Positions 43,988 through 52,958 of a stretch of DNA of 64,000 bases are shown in pieces. Positions within the stretch are counted from its first letter, which is position 1; every line of letters begins with the position of its first letter. The stretch comes from Denitromonas halophila (GTDB taxonomy: Bacteria; Pseudomonadota; Gammaproteobacteria; Burkholderiales; Rhodocyclaceae). A program made the position numbers and the translations under genes. Location of the stretch: assembly GCF_007625155.1 (NCBI RefSeq), contig NZ_VMNK01000003.1, forward strand, positions 124,001-188,000, read 5' to 3'. The notes beneath the pieces are model-generated. The model had not been told where the DNA came from, made no database searches, and saw nothing but the letters and a program-made list of their open reading frames with translations.

Positions 43988-44926
43988 TCACTTGCGCTTT
44001 CGTGCCGCCTTCGCCCGCACTACCGGCTCACCGAAAACCTCCGTTCTTGCCGCTTGCCAGATGGCGATGATCGCCGGGCGGGTGAGTTTGCCTTCGGTGG
44101 TGATGGCGTAGAGTTGCTCGACCACGGCGTCGATCTGGCCGATCACGTCGACACCGTATTGCCCGCACACGTAGTCGTTGGTGGCGCTTGGCGCAACGAA
44201 GAAGCCGACACCGGCCTGGCCGAAGGCCTTGAGCAGGGCGCTGTCGTCGAATTCGGCGACAACGCGCGGCCGAATCCCCTGCCCATCGAACCATTCACTC
44301 AAGGGGGCGTGAATGGCGGTGTCCTCGCCCGGCATCAGAAAAGGGGCGTTGTCCAGACACGCCGGACACGCCCCAGGGTGTGCTTCGCGCAATGCCGGGG
44401 TCCCCATCACCGACAGGGGGCTTTCACCGAGCAGGTGGTTGAAGCCGCGCACGCTCAGGCGCGCGGGCATGGGGCGGTCGGCAATGACCAGGTCGAGCCG
44501 GTGGATCGCCAGATCGGCGAGCAAGGTATCGAGCCGGCCTTCACGACAGGTGAGTTTGACCGGGTCATCCAGACGCAACGCGGGAGAGACCAGGCGGTAG
44601 GCCACGGCCTTGGGCACCGAATCGGCAATGCCGATGCGTAGCGGCTGGGTATCGCGCGTGGTGGTGTCGCCGACGATGTCGAGGATTTCATCGCCCAGCG
44701 AAAAGATGGTTTCGGCGTGTTCGAGGATGCGCTTGCCGGTCATCGACACCGTCAAGCGCCGGCCTTCACGCTCAAACAGCTTGGCGCCCAGACTGGCTTC
44801 CAGCGCCGTGATCTGGCTGCTGATGGCGTGCGGCGTGAGGTGGAGCGACTCGGCGGCACGCGCAATGCTGCCGGCCCTGGCCACCGCCCAGAAGTAACGC
44901 AGGTGCTTGTAGTTGAGCGATGCCAT
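43988..44926 (-). CDS. NhaR-like LysR-family regulator
   Basis: A 312-residue protein with MASLNYKHLRYFWAVARAGS, AAESLHLTPHAISSQITALE and LGAKLFEREGRRLTVS, the start and recognition helix of the NhaR group (activators that respond to cations in enterobacteria). The effector domain includes FNHLLGESPLSVMGTPALRE, and the tail AKAARKRK is basic. GGAGG precedes the start. It is convergent with the cytochrome gene and divergent from the HPF-like gene, so it may control the latter. Confidence 0.85.
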   Translation of the reverse strand: MASLNYKHLRYFWAVARAGSIARAAESLHLTPHAISSQITALEASLGAKLFEREGRRLTVSMTGKRILEHAETIFSLGDEILDIVGDTTTRDTQPLRIGIADSVPKAVAYRLVSPALRLDDPVKLTCREGRLDTLLADLAIHRLDLVIADRPMPARLSVRGFNHLLGESPLSVMGTPALREAHPGACPACLDNAPFLMPGEDTAIHAPLSEWFDGQGIRPRVVAEFDDSALLKAFGQAGVGFFVAPSATNDYVCGQYGVDVIGQIDAVVEQLYAITTEGKLTRPAIIAIWQAARTEVFGEPVVRAKAARKRK

Positions 44927-44943
44927 GCGCCGACACCTCCAAA

Positions 44944-44968
44944 ATATTGATGATTACGATCAGTATAT
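44944..44968. promoter_or_regulatory. Imperfect palindrome between the NhaR-like and HPF-like genes
   Basis: ATATTGAT, then GATTACG-type spacer, then ATCAGTATAT: TGAT...ATCA arms with AT-rich flanks. It is a candidate LysR-type binding site in the divergent promoter region. Confidence 0.45.
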
Positions 44969-45035
44969 TGGAGTTTTGTCGATGGATTGGCTGATCTAGA
45001 GTGAGATCGTCTTTCACCCACAGCAGGAGTTCATG

Positions 45036-45404
45036 ATGCATGTCGACATCAAAAGCCAAGGCTTCGAAATGACCCCGGCTTTGCGCAATTACACGCTGCA
45101 GCGGCTGCAATCCTCGTTGGGCCGGATTCGCGACCGTGCCCGCCATGTCAGCGTGCATCTGTCCGATGAGAACGGTCCGCGCGGCGGCGTCGACAAGCGC
45201 TGCCTGGTCGCGATCCATATCGCCGGCGGCGCGCCGGTGGTGATCGAGGACACGCGGGAGGACATGTACAGCGCGATCGACCGGGTGTCGAAGCGCGCCA
45301 TGAATTCGCTGATGCGCCGGCTCTCACGCACCCATGCCCGCCGGGGTCGCGAGTCGCGCCGCCCCGTAATGGACGCACTCGCCAACACCGACGAACCCGC
45401 CTGA
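45036..45404 (+). CDS. HPF/RaiA-like ribosome hibernation protein
   Basis: A 122-residue protein (an ATG at 45033 directly precedes and is also possible; AGGAG spacing favours the second). It resembles the sigma-54 modulation/S30Ae family: HVDIKSQGFEMTPALRNYTL, RARHVSVHLSDENGPRGGVD, CLVAIHIAGGAPVVIEDTRE and MYSAIDRVSKRAMNSLMRRL. Such proteins bind the 30S decoding centre and silence ribosomes in stress. It is followed by TerB-like and CBS genes on the same strand. Confidence 0.82.
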   Translation: MHVDIKSQGFEMTPALRNYTLQRLQSSLGRIRDRARHVSVHLSDENGPRGGVDKRCLVAIHIAGGAPVVIEDTREDMYSAIDRVSKRAMNSLMRRLSRTHARRGRESRRPVMDALANTDEPA

Positions 45405-45462
45405 ACGGGCATGCCGACTGGTACGCCCGACCTCACGATCGAACAACACAAGGACTTTCAGT

Positions 45463-45858
45463 ATGCGTAGCTACCCGAATGACAGCGCCGAAGCCGCGGC
45501 CCGGATCGTCTCCCTGGCGATGCTGGTCGATGGCGGACTCGACCCAGCGGAAACCGCCCAGCTCAAGCGCGCCGGCGTGCTTGAAGACATGGGCATGAGC
45601 GCGGAGCAGTTCGACGCCGTGGTGCACGACTTCTGCAACGACCTGCTGCAATGCTCGGCCTACTGGAGCGCAGGCCGCCTGCACATGCAGCCGGAAGTGA
45701 TCGAACAGCTGCTGGGCGAAATCCAGCGCCCGGCGCACCGCCTGCGCCTGCTCGGCGCCATGCTCGACATCATCTCCGCCGATGGCCGCGTCACCCGCAG
45801 CGAAGCGGATCTGCTCACCCAGGCCCTGCGTCGCTGGGGCGATGGCCTGGAGCACTGA
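45463..45858 (+). CDS. TerB-like protein
   Basis: A 131-residue helical protein with a TerB-type pattern: AARIVSLAMLVDGGLDPAET, RLRLLGAMLDIISADGRVTR and SEADLLTQALRRWGDGLEH. The two DG-containing loops resemble the metal-binding acidic positions of TerB. A diverged relative is at 59219-59617. AAGGA precedes the ATG. It lies between the HPF-like and CBS genes, so it may be part of a stress-response group. Confidence 0.7.
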   Translation: MRSYPNDSAEAAARIVSLAMLVDGGLDPAETAQLKRAGVLEDMGMSAEQFDAVVHDFCNDLLQCSAYWSAGRLHMQPEVIEQLLGEIQRPAHRLRLLGAMLDIISADGRVTRSEADLLTQALRRWGDGLEH

Positions 45859-45907
45859 GGATTGCCTCCGCCACCGTGGCGCGGGCACAGAAAAAAGGAA
45901 GCACATC

Positions 45908-46342
45908 ATGCCGAACCGATCTGTCAGCAACGTCATCGCCAACCGGTTTTTCATCGCAGCGCCCCTCGACATGAGCGTGGGCGATGCGGCCAGACTGATG
46001 CGGGAGCACCGCCAGGGCGCCGTCCTGGTGGCCGACGACGGCCACCTGCTCGGCATCTGCACCGAACGCGATATCGTGTTCGACGTCGTGGCCAACGGGC
46101 TCGACCCCTTCTGCACGCCAGTGAGCGCCGTGATGACCACCGATCCGGTCGCGATCGGACCGGACATGCCCTTCGGTCACGCACTGCACCTGATGTTTGA
46201 AGGCGGCTTCCGCCATGTGCCGGTGGTGGACATCAACGGCAAGGTGCTCGGCGTCATCTCGGCGCGGGACGCCCTCGAGATCGACATGATCCGCTTCAAG
46301 CAGGAGCTGGACCGACGAGAGGAACTGGCCGAAGTCCTCTGA
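45908..46342 (+). CDS. Tandem CBS-domain protein
   Basis: A 144-residue protein: MSVGDAARLMREHRQGAVLV with DDGHLLGICTERDIVFDVVA (CBS1) and VSAVMTTDPVAIGPDMPFGH with GFRHVPVVDINGKVLGVISA (CBS2). It is a stand-alone CBS pair, like signal-transduction CBS proteins of Rhodocyclales. AAGGAAG precedes the ATG. It is last in the HPF/TerB/CBS run, before the cytochrome pseudogene. Confidence 0.85.
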   Translation: MPNRSVSNVIANRFFIAAPLDMSVGDAARLMREHRQGAVLVADDGHLLGICTERDIVFDVVANGLDPFCTPVSAVMTTDPVAIGPDMPFGHALHLMFEGGFRHVPVVDINGKVLGVISARDALEIDMIRFKQELDRREELAEVL

Positions 46343-46377
46343 ACCGCCGTCGCCGCCCCCAACCAACGCCGCTGCAG

Positions 46378-46856
46378 CCGGCGCCACCCGCAGCACGGGC
46401 GCGAGCGAACCGGCACCGTCGTGCCCGTCGAAGACGGTTGGCACCAGCCGCGGCGGCATGGATACCTGGAATGAAGAGGCCGCATATGAAGCCAACAAGG
46501 TCGTCACCGACATGGGCATCGAGCGCGAGGGCCTGGTCGAAGAACCTCTGCGCGACGACGTGGCCGCCTTCCTCGACGGCATCTGGCTGCGCGCGCCCTA
46601 CCTGCACAACGGCTCGGTGCCCACGCTACGCGACCTGCTCGAGCCGCCGGCCGCGCGCCCGGTGACGTTCTGGCGCGGCTACACCCTCTACGACCACGAA
46701 CGGGTCGGCTACATCACCACCAGCGAAGACGCGGAGTACTACGGCAGTCTGCACGACACCCGGCTCAAGGGCGGCAGCAATCAGGGGCACGATTACGGCA
46801 CCGGCTTGCCGGAGGACGACAAGGCGGCAGTGGTGGAATATTTGAAGACCCTGTAG
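46378..46856 (+). pseudogene. Truncated, frameshifted copy of the di-heme cytochrome c gene at 42494-43957
   Basis: The sequence from 46458 (MDTWNEEAAYEANKVVTDMG) to the stop at 46856 (VVEYLKTL) is highly similar to 43559-43957 of the upstream gene, including GIWLRAPYLHNGSVPTLRD. Just upstream, ACCGGCACCGTCGTGCCCGT and GTCGAAGA still match, but an extra base shifts the frame (GAAGACGGTTGGCACC against GAAGAGGTCGGCACC), and the second heme site has lost its cysteines. No heme site or signal remains, so it cannot make a working cytochrome. It is a remnant of a tandem duplication split from the parent by about 2.4 kb. Confidence 0.85.
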
Positions 46857-47043
46857 GCGCAGCACCACATTCACGGGGCTGTCGATCGCTCATCTGCGTG
46901 CAAGCATTCATCCCGTTTGCGCGACACCATCGGGCCGCAACACACTGGCGAGCCAGCCATCAGCTGAACGGGCGTGCCGCCGCGCGCCAAATGACATACG
47001 ATCAGGGTATCGTTAGTACGACGCCATACCACCTGGACACCTC

Positions 47044-49290
47044 ATGGCTAACACGCCACACAACCCTCGCGAGACCGACGCACTGATCGGCTTTCGCGAT
47101 GAAAACGACGCCCCCGCGACCTCGTCGTCCCCCGTCTGGCGCGTCCTGTCCGTCGACGACGACCTGGGTTTCCAGCAAGCGCTGGCCCATGCCCTGCGCA
47201 ACTTCCACATCCTCGGCCGATCGCTGGAGTTGCAACAGGCCTACAGCCTGTCCGAGGCAGCACACCTGCTCGCCAAGGATCGCGATTTCGCGGTGATCCT
47301 CGCCGATGTGGTGATGGAGACCGAGGACGCCGGGCTGCGCCTGGTCAAGGGCGTACGCGAGATGCTCGGCCTGCACGAGCCGCGCATCGTGCTGCTCACC
47401 GGCCAACCGGGCTTCGCGCCGGTCGACGAGGTGATGGAAACCTACGACCTGTCCGACTACTGCCTCAAGTCCGACCTGGCCAGCCGCGGCCTCAAGAACG
47501 TGCTCACCGCGGCCATCCGCGGCTACAGCCAACTCAGCGCAATATCCTCAGCACGCAAAGGCCTGCAGCTGATTCTCGAAGCCAGCAACCGGCTCACCGC
47601 CGCACGTACCATCGAGCAGATCGCCAGCGCGGTGCTGGTCGAACTGGCCGACCTGCTCAAGGTGCCCGCCGAGGGCATCGTCTGCGTCGAAGGTCTCAAC
47701 GGCGCCGAGGCGACACCGGCGGCTGAACCAGTGATCATCGGCGCCGCGGGTCAATTCGAGGTCTATCTGAAGGGCTCGCTCATGGCCCTGCCGGACCGCA
47801 GTATCGCCGACAGCATTACCGCCGCCCTGGCCGGACGCCACCCCATCGCACGGGACGATTTTCAGGTGCTGTATTTCCCGCGTCAGCATGCCATGGCCGA
47901 CTATGCCGTCTACCTGGCGACCGGCCGGCCACTGGCGGCCGCCGAACACGAACTGCTCGGTGTGTTCGCGGCCAATGCTTCGAAAGGTTTCGGCAATGTA
48001 GCCTTGATCAGCCGCCTCGACCGCATGGCCTATGAGGACGAATTGCTGCGTATTCCGAACCGCGCCGCGCTGCTGCGCGAGATCGAACGCCTGCGCATCG
48101 GCACCGCGAGCGGCCAGCACCGCATGCTCTTGATCGACCTGGACAACTTCTCGGGCCTCAATGATGCCTTCGGTGTGGTGTTGGGCAACCGCATCCTCGG
48201 CGCGCTGGTCGAGCCGCTGCGCCAGGCCTTCCCGCCGCCGGCCCTGATCGCCCGCATCACCGCCGACCTGTTTGCGGTCATCGGCCCGGTCGAGCAGGTC
48301 GACCACCCACGTGCGATGGCCATCTTCGCCTCGCCGCTGCGCGTAGACAACGACTACTACCACCTGACCGCCTGCGCCACCCACATCCGCCTCGACGCCG
48401 TCCCGGGCAGCGCCGCTGAGTTGTTGCGCGCCGCCTGGACCAGCCTGCGCGCCGCCAAACAGCGCGGCCCCGGCAACAGCGTGGCCTACGATCCGGACAT
48501 CGAACGCCGCGCTGGCGAGCGCTTTGCGCTGATGTCGCGCCTGGGCCAGGACCTGCAGCGCGATGCCCTATTCCTGGTCTTCCAGCCCCAACTCTGTCTG
48601 AGCACCGGTCACATCGTCGGCGCCGAAGCCCTGCTGCGCTGGCGCACCGACACGGGCCTGATCCCGCCCGGCGAGTTCATCCCCATCGCCGAGAAATCCG
48701 CCTACATTCACGCCATCGGCGACCAGGTGGTACGCCAGGCCTGCACAGCACTCAAGGCGCTCAATGCCGCCGGGCTTCACGAAATAACACTGAGCGTGAA
48801 TGTGTCCGGGCGCCAGTTCGACACCCCCGGGCTGGCCGAGCGGGTGGCCGCCCGCTGCACCGAGGCCGGGGTCGATCTGCACCGGCTCGGCCTCGAGATC
48901 ACCGAAACCGCAGCCATGACCAATTTCGGTCAGGTGGCCCAGGCGCTGCGCAGCTACCGCGCCGCGGGCGGCCTTGTCGCGATTGACGATTTCGGCACTG
49001 GCTTGTCCTCGCTCGAATACCTGCGCGACCTGCCGGCCGATCATCTCAAGATCGATCTGAGTTTCGTCCGCCACCTCGAACAGGACGAACGCAGCCGCCA
49101 GATCGCCCGGATGATCATCAAGCTGGGTCGCAGCCTTGGCGTCGGCCTGATTGCCGAAGGCGTCGAAACCCGCGGCCAGGCCGACTGGCTGCGTGACAAT
49201 GGCTGCCAGACTGGCCAGGGCTGGCTGTTTTCGCGGCCCCTGGCCTTGCCGGATTTCATCGACTTCTGCCGGCAGCAGAGCCCGCGCTGA
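47044..49290 (+). CDS. Response regulator with DUF3369, degenerate GGDEF and intact EAL domains
   Basis: A 748-residue protein. The receiver domain (32-160) has the acidic cluster LSVDDD and phospho-acceptor Asp88 (VILADVV). A DUF3369/GAF-like region follows (about 165-320). The GGDEF position reads ARITADLFAVIG, so catalytic Gly-Gly-Asp-Glu-Phe is lost. The EAL domain is intact: HIVGAEALLRWRTDTGLIPP, LSVNVSGRQFD, LGLEITETAAM, VAIDDFGTGLSSLEYLRDLP and IAEGVETRGQ. It should degrade cyclic di-GMP when phosphorylated. TGATG couples it to the histidine kinase downstream. Confidence 0.9.
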   Translation: MANTPHNPRETDALIGFRDENDAPATSSSPVWRVLSVDDDLGFQQALAHALRNFHILGRSLELQQAYSLSEAAHLLAKDRDFAVILADVVMETEDAGLRLVKGVREMLGLHEPRIVLLTGQPGFAPVDEVMETYDLSDYCLKSDLASRGLKNVLTAAIRGYSQLSAISSARKGLQLILEASNRLTAARTIEQIASAVLVELADLLKVPAEGIVCVEGLNGAEATPAAEPVIIGAAGQFEVYLKGSLMALPDRSIADSITAALAGRHPIARDDFQVLYFPRQHAMADYAVYLATGRPLAAAEHELLGVFAANASKGFGNVALISRLDRMAYEDELLRIPNRAALLREIERLRIGTASGQHRMLLIDLDNFSGLNDAFGVVLGNRILGALVEPLRQAFPPPALIARITADLFAVIGPVEQVDHPRAMAIFASPLRVDNDYYHLTACATHIRLDAVPGSAAELLRAAWTSLRAAKQRGPGNSVAYDPDIERRAGERFALMSRLGQDLQRDALFLVFQPQLCLSTGHIVGAEALLRWRTDTGLIPPGEFIPIAEKSAYIHAIGDQVVRQACTALKALNAAGLHEITLSVNVSGRQFDTPGLAERVAARCTEAGVDLHRLGLEITETAAMTNFGQVAQALRSYRAAGGLVAIDDFGTGLSSLEYLRDLPADHLKIDLSFVRHLEQDERSRQIARMIIKLGRSLGVGLIAEGVETRGQADWLRDNGCQTGQGWLFSRPLALPDFIDFCRQQSPR

Positions 49291-51254
49291 TGCCCGCCCG
49301 CCCCATCCGCAGCACGGGACTGTGTGCACGGCTGCGACCATTCTGGATCGTGCTGCCCTACGTGCTGCCCTGGTGGATTCTGGTGCCCACGCTCACCACC
49401 TTGCTCTACCAGAGCCGGCTGCAGAACGACCTGACCCAGCTTGCGGTGGCACAGTCCGACTATGTCGGCGGACGCACGGCAACCCTCACCAACGCCCTGA
49501 TCCGCCTGACCAACGACATCCGCCTGGTCGAGCATGTCACGCGCAGCGCTCATGATCACTTGCCCGCCCCCATTGCCAGCGAACGCCTCGGGCGTTTCTT
49601 CGGCAATCTGCTTGACGCCCACCTCGACTATGCCCAGGTCCGCCTGCTCGACCCGGCCTGCCGCGAGCGCCTTCGGATCGAGCGAGCGGCCGACGGGCGC
49701 CCCACCCAGGTTCCCGACAAAGATCTCCAGGACAAGTCGCGACGCCCCTATTGCACCAAAACTCAAGCGCTGCCTGACGGACAGGTCTATCTGTCGCCGC
49801 TCGACGCCAACATCGAGTTCGAACGCGTGGTGCTGCCCCTTGAGCCGGTGCTGCGCATCGCCATGCGTGTCGTACAGGCAGACGGCACCCCCCTGGGCAT
49901 CGTGGTTCTGAACTACGACGCGGCCCCGCTACTCGCCGCCTTCACCGACCATAGTCGAACCGATGCCGCGCTGATCAACGCCGACGGCTACTGGCTGCAC
50001 GCCCCCGACCCGGCCGACGCTTTCGGCTTCGTCACCGGCCAGCACGATAGACGACTCGGCGTTCGACATCCCGCGCTGTGGGCGCACATTCGCGCAAGCC
50101 CGCGCGATACCGGTCAAATCCGCCTCGACTCCGGACTGTGGACCTTCCGCCGCGTCGCCCCGGCCGGCACCTCGGCACAACTGCACGCGCCCATCTGGTA
50201 CGTCCTCAGCCAGATTCCACCCGAGACCCTGGCCCAGGTGCGCCACAAGCAGCTCGTCGCTCACCTCGCGCTGGCCGGTACCGCCTTGCTGGCGCTCACC
50301 GGCCTCTCCCTCGCCCTGGCCATCAGCCGCCTGCGCCAGCAGCGCACTGGCGACGCGCTTGCCCGCAGCAACCAGGCATTGGCCCAATCGCTGGCTCAGC
50401 TCGAACAATCCCAGGACGACCTCATCCGCAGCGCCAAACTCGCCTCGCTCGGCTTGATGGTCGCCGGCGTCGCGCACGAGCTGAGCACCCCGCTCGGCTC
50501 GGCCATGCTCGCCAGCGGCAGCCTGAAGGAGCAACTCGCCACACTCGAAAAAGCCTTTGCCGAAGGGCTTCGCCGATCCGACATGACGCGCTTCACCGAA
50601 GCCCACGCCGCCGGGCTGGCGCTGCTGCGCGACAATCTGCAACGCGCCGCCCGGTTGATCCATCAATTCAAGGCGGTCGCGGCCGACCGTGCTACCGCCA
50701 CCCGCCACAGCTTCGATCTGGCCGACACCGTCAGCGACGTCCTGGCACTGATGCAGAACGATCTTAAGCACACTCGCCACCAGGTCGAGCTCGACATCCC
50801 GCCGGGGCTGACGCTCGACAGCTATCCCGGCCCGCTCGGGCAGATCGTCCAGAACCTGATCAGCAACGCCGTGCGGCATGGCTACACCGATGGTCGTGTA
50901 GGTCATATCCGCATCGTCGCCCGCCCCAAGGAAGATCAGGTAACGCTGTCAGTGATCGACGACGGCCACGGCATTCCCGTCGAAGCGCGGGAACGTATCT
51001 GGGACCCCTTCTTTACCACGCGACGCCACCAGGGCGGCACAGGCCTGGGGCTGCACCTCTGCCAGCATATGGCCACTGCGGTGCTCGGCGGCACGCTGAC
51101 GCTGGCCAGTGCCGCGACGGACCAGGGTTGCGAGTTCCGGCTGAAAATCCCGATGTCGGCCCCCGACAAGCCAACCGTGGGTCAGGCGAGCACGCCCCAC
51201 ACCGCGAACACGGCCGAGCGCACCGCGCGCAACACCGGCTCACCCGCCCGCTGA
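49290..51254 (+). CDS. Sensor histidine kinase (periplasmic Cache-like sensor)
   Basis: A 654-residue kinase. Helix 1 is at about 20-40 (IVLPYVLPWWILVPTLTTLL), a long periplasmic sensor fills 42-325, and helix 2 is at 330-352 (LALAGTALLALTGLSLALAI). A coiled linker leads to the H-box VAGVAHELSTPLGSAML, the N-box IVQNLISNAVRHG, and G-boxes IDDGHGIPVE and GGTGLGLHLCQHMA. It is coupled to the response regulator by a one-base overlap and so is its likely partner. Its last 73 bases overlap the convergent LysR gene. Confidence 0.9.
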   Translation: MPARPIRSTGLCARLRPFWIVLPYVLPWWILVPTLTTLLYQSRLQNDLTQLAVAQSDYVGGRTATLTNALIRLTNDIRLVEHVTRSAHDHLPAPIASERLGRFFGNLLDAHLDYAQVRLLDPACRERLRIERAADGRPTQVPDKDLQDKSRRPYCTKTQALPDGQVYLSPLDANIEFERVVLPLEPVLRIAMRVVQADGTPLGIVVLNYDAAPLLAAFTDHSRTDAALINADGYWLHAPDPADAFGFVTGQHDRRLGVRHPALWAHIRASPRDTGQIRLDSGLWTFRRVAPAGTSAQLHAPIWYVLSQIPPETLAQVRHKQLVAHLALAGTALLALTGLSLALAISRLRQQRTGDALARSNQALAQSLAQLEQSQDDLIRSAKLASLGLMVAGVAHELSTPLGSAMLASGSLKEQLATLEKAFAEGLRRSDMTRFTEAHAAGLALLRDNLQRAARLIHQFKAVAADRATATRHSFDLADTVSDVLALMQNDLKHTRHQVELDIPPGLTLDSYPGPLGQIVQNLISNAVRHGYTDGRVGHIRIVARPKEDQVTLSVIDDGHGIPVEARERIWDPFFTTRRHQGGTGLGLHLCQHMATAVLGGTLTLASAATDQGCEFRLKIPMSAPDKPTVGQASTPHTANTAERTARNTGSPAR

Positions 51255-52075
51255 CGCAAACAGGCAAAACGCAACGAGACGGTCGGCGTCGGTTCCAGCG
51301 GCAGCGGGACGGCGTAGATCTTGCCCGTTTGAGCGGCGCGTTCGATGTCTTGCAACCGGGTAATCGCCAGCCCCACGCCAGCGGCAACCATGGCCAATAC
51401 GGCGTCTTTCTGGTTGGCGAGCATGCTGCGTTCTGGCCACAGGGCGTGGGGCTCGAACATGGCCTGCATCACGCTGTGCTGCACCCGATCGGGTGAGGAG
51501 TGGATCCACGGCTGGCGGGCGAGCGTGGCGATGTCGGCCGCACCGATGGCCTCGCGCAGGGCGACGGGTGCGGCGATCGCCATGTCTTCTTCGCGCAGCA
51601 CCTGGCTGTCGAACAGGCTGTCATCGAGCGTGCCGCTGACAAAGCTGGCGTCGAGCCGGCCGCTCTTCAGCTTGGGCAGATTGGCGCCGGTGGTGCCGCC
51701 GAGGAATTCGAGTTCGAGCCGCGGGTGACGCGTCTTGAGCAGGCTTTGCAACTCGACCAGTCGCAGAAAACCGGCGTCAGTATTGAGCCCGATACGCACG
51801 GTGCCAATCACTTCGCCGCGCAACTCCTGCGCGTGCAGCCCGACATCACCGACAGCCGCGAGTGCGTGCCGGGCACGTGCGAGCAAGGCCTCGCCGGCGG
51901 CGGTCGGCAGCATGCCCTTGGGCGTGCGCTCGAACAGCGCCAGCCCGAGCTCTTCTTCGAGCGCCTTGATATGCGCGCTGATCGCCGGCTGGCTGACGCA
52001 CAGGCGCTCGGCAGCGCGTGTCAGATGGCGTTCCTCCGCCACGGTGACGAAGGTTTTGAGGTGGTAAAGCTCCAT
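51182..52075 (-). CDS. LysR-family transcriptional regulator (paralogue of the gene at 20289)
   Basis: A 297-residue LysR protein: MELYHLKTFVTVAEERHLTR, CVSQPAISAHIKALEEELGL, LFERTPKGMLPTAAGEAL, and IGLNTDAGFLRLVELQSLL. It resembles the protein at 20289-21191 along its length and, like it, is divergent from another gene, here an SDR. It shares an upstream block with that paralogue. Its 3' end overlaps the kinase gene by 73 bases. Confidence 0.88.
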   Translation of the reverse strand: MELYHLKTFVTVAEERHLTRAAERLCVSQPAISAHIKALEEELGLALFERTPKGMLPTAAGEALLARARHALAAVGDVGLHAQELRGEVIGTVRIGLNTDAGFLRLVELQSLLKTRHPRLELEFLGGTTGANLPKLKSGRLDASFVSGTLDDSLFDSQVLREEDMAIAAPVALREAIGAADIATLARQPWIHSSPDRVQHSVMQAMFEPHALWPERSMLANQKDAVLAMVAAGVGLAITRLQDIERAAQTGKIYAVPLPLEPTPTVSLRFACLRQRAGEPVLRAVRSAVFAVWGVLA

Positions 52076-52121
52076 GGCAGACCCTGGGGTGATCGTTGCG
52101 TGCGGCCAGCACCGCACAACC

Positions 52122-52160
52122 GCAGTACACACCAGATCGCCACCCTATGCCATGACGATT
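52122..52160 (-). promoter_or_regulatory. Conserved upstream block shared by two LysR paralogues (copy 2)
   Basis: CAGTACAC, two bases, CAGATCGCCAC, then a looser match to TGCCATGACGATTTC. It is 19 of 21 identical to the block at 21221 in the first part and in the same orientation relative to its LysR gene, 47 bases upstream of the start. Confidence 0.55.
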
Positions 52161-52253
52161 TCACCGCCACCGACCGGGCCACCTCGCCGCGCAGGACCGG
52201 CGCCAGCATGCCGGCACGCCTAGAATGGCGAAACCCCCTTTTTGGAGCGCAAC

Positions 52254-52958
52254 ATGAACGAACAGAAAGTCGCCCTCATCATTGGCGGTGGCAGCGGCAT
52301 GGGCGCCGACGCGGCGCGGGCCATGGCCGAAGCCGGCTACGCGGTGGCGGTGCTGTCCTCGTCCGGCAAGGGCGAAGCGCTCGGCGCGGCGCTCGGCGGG
52401 ATCGGGCTGACCGGCTCGAACCAGTCGCCGGCCGACCTGCAGGCGCTGGTCGATGCGGCAATGGCCAAGTGGGGCCGGATCGACGCGGTGGTCAACAGTG
52501 CCGGCCACGGCCCGAAGGGCGACATCCTGGCCATGACCGACGCCGACTGGCTGGCGGGCATGAACACCTATCTGCTCAACGTGGTGCGCATCGCGCGGCT
52601 GGTGACGCCGATCATGCAGGCGCAGGGCGGCGGCAGCATCGTCAACATCTCGACCTACGCCACCTTCGAACCCGAAGCGAGCTTCCCCACCTCGGGCGTC
52701 TTCCGCGCCGGGCTGGCGGCTTTCACCAAGCTGTTTGCCGACCAGTACGCCAAGGACAAGATCCGCATGAACAACGTGCTGCCCGGCTTCATCGACAGCC
52801 TGCCGGAGAAGGACGACCGCCGTGCGCGCATCCCGATGGGGCGCTACGGGCGGGTGGAGGAGGTATCGAAGGCCATCGTCTTCCTCGCCGGCGACGACGC
52901 GAGCTACATCACCGGGCAGAACTTGCGGGTCGATGGCGGCATCACCCGCTCAGTCTGA
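52254..52958 (+). CDS. Short-chain dehydrogenase/reductase
   Basis: A 234-residue protein: VALIIGGGSGMGADAARAMA (cofactor loop), AVVNSAGHGPKGDI (NxAG-like), VNISTYATFEPEASFPTSGV in place of the usual Ser segment, and NVLPGFIDSLPEK. The catalytic Tyr-x-x-x-Lys motif is not in its standard place (FPTSGVFRAGLAAFTK), so it may be a divergent or non-catalytic SDR. GGAG lies seven to ten bases before the ATG. It is divergent from the LysR gene, and its end overlaps nnrS by nine bases. Confidence 0.82.
   Translation: MNEQKVALIIGGGSGMGADAARAMAEAGYAVAVLSSSGKGEALGAALGGIGLTGSNQSPADLQALVDAAMAKWGRIDAVVNSAGHGPKGDILAMTDADWLAGMNTYLLNVVRIARLVTPIMQAQGGGSIVNISTYATFEPEASFPTSGVFRAGLAAFTKLFADQYAKDKIRMNNVLPGFIDSLPEKDDRRARIPMGRYGRVEEVSKAIVFLAGDDASYITGQNLRVDGGITRSV

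Noticed and set aside
44944-44968. FNR box before the HPF-like gene
   Set aside because: The half-sites TTGAT and ATCAG are separated by seven bases rather than four, so it does not fit the FNR consensus.
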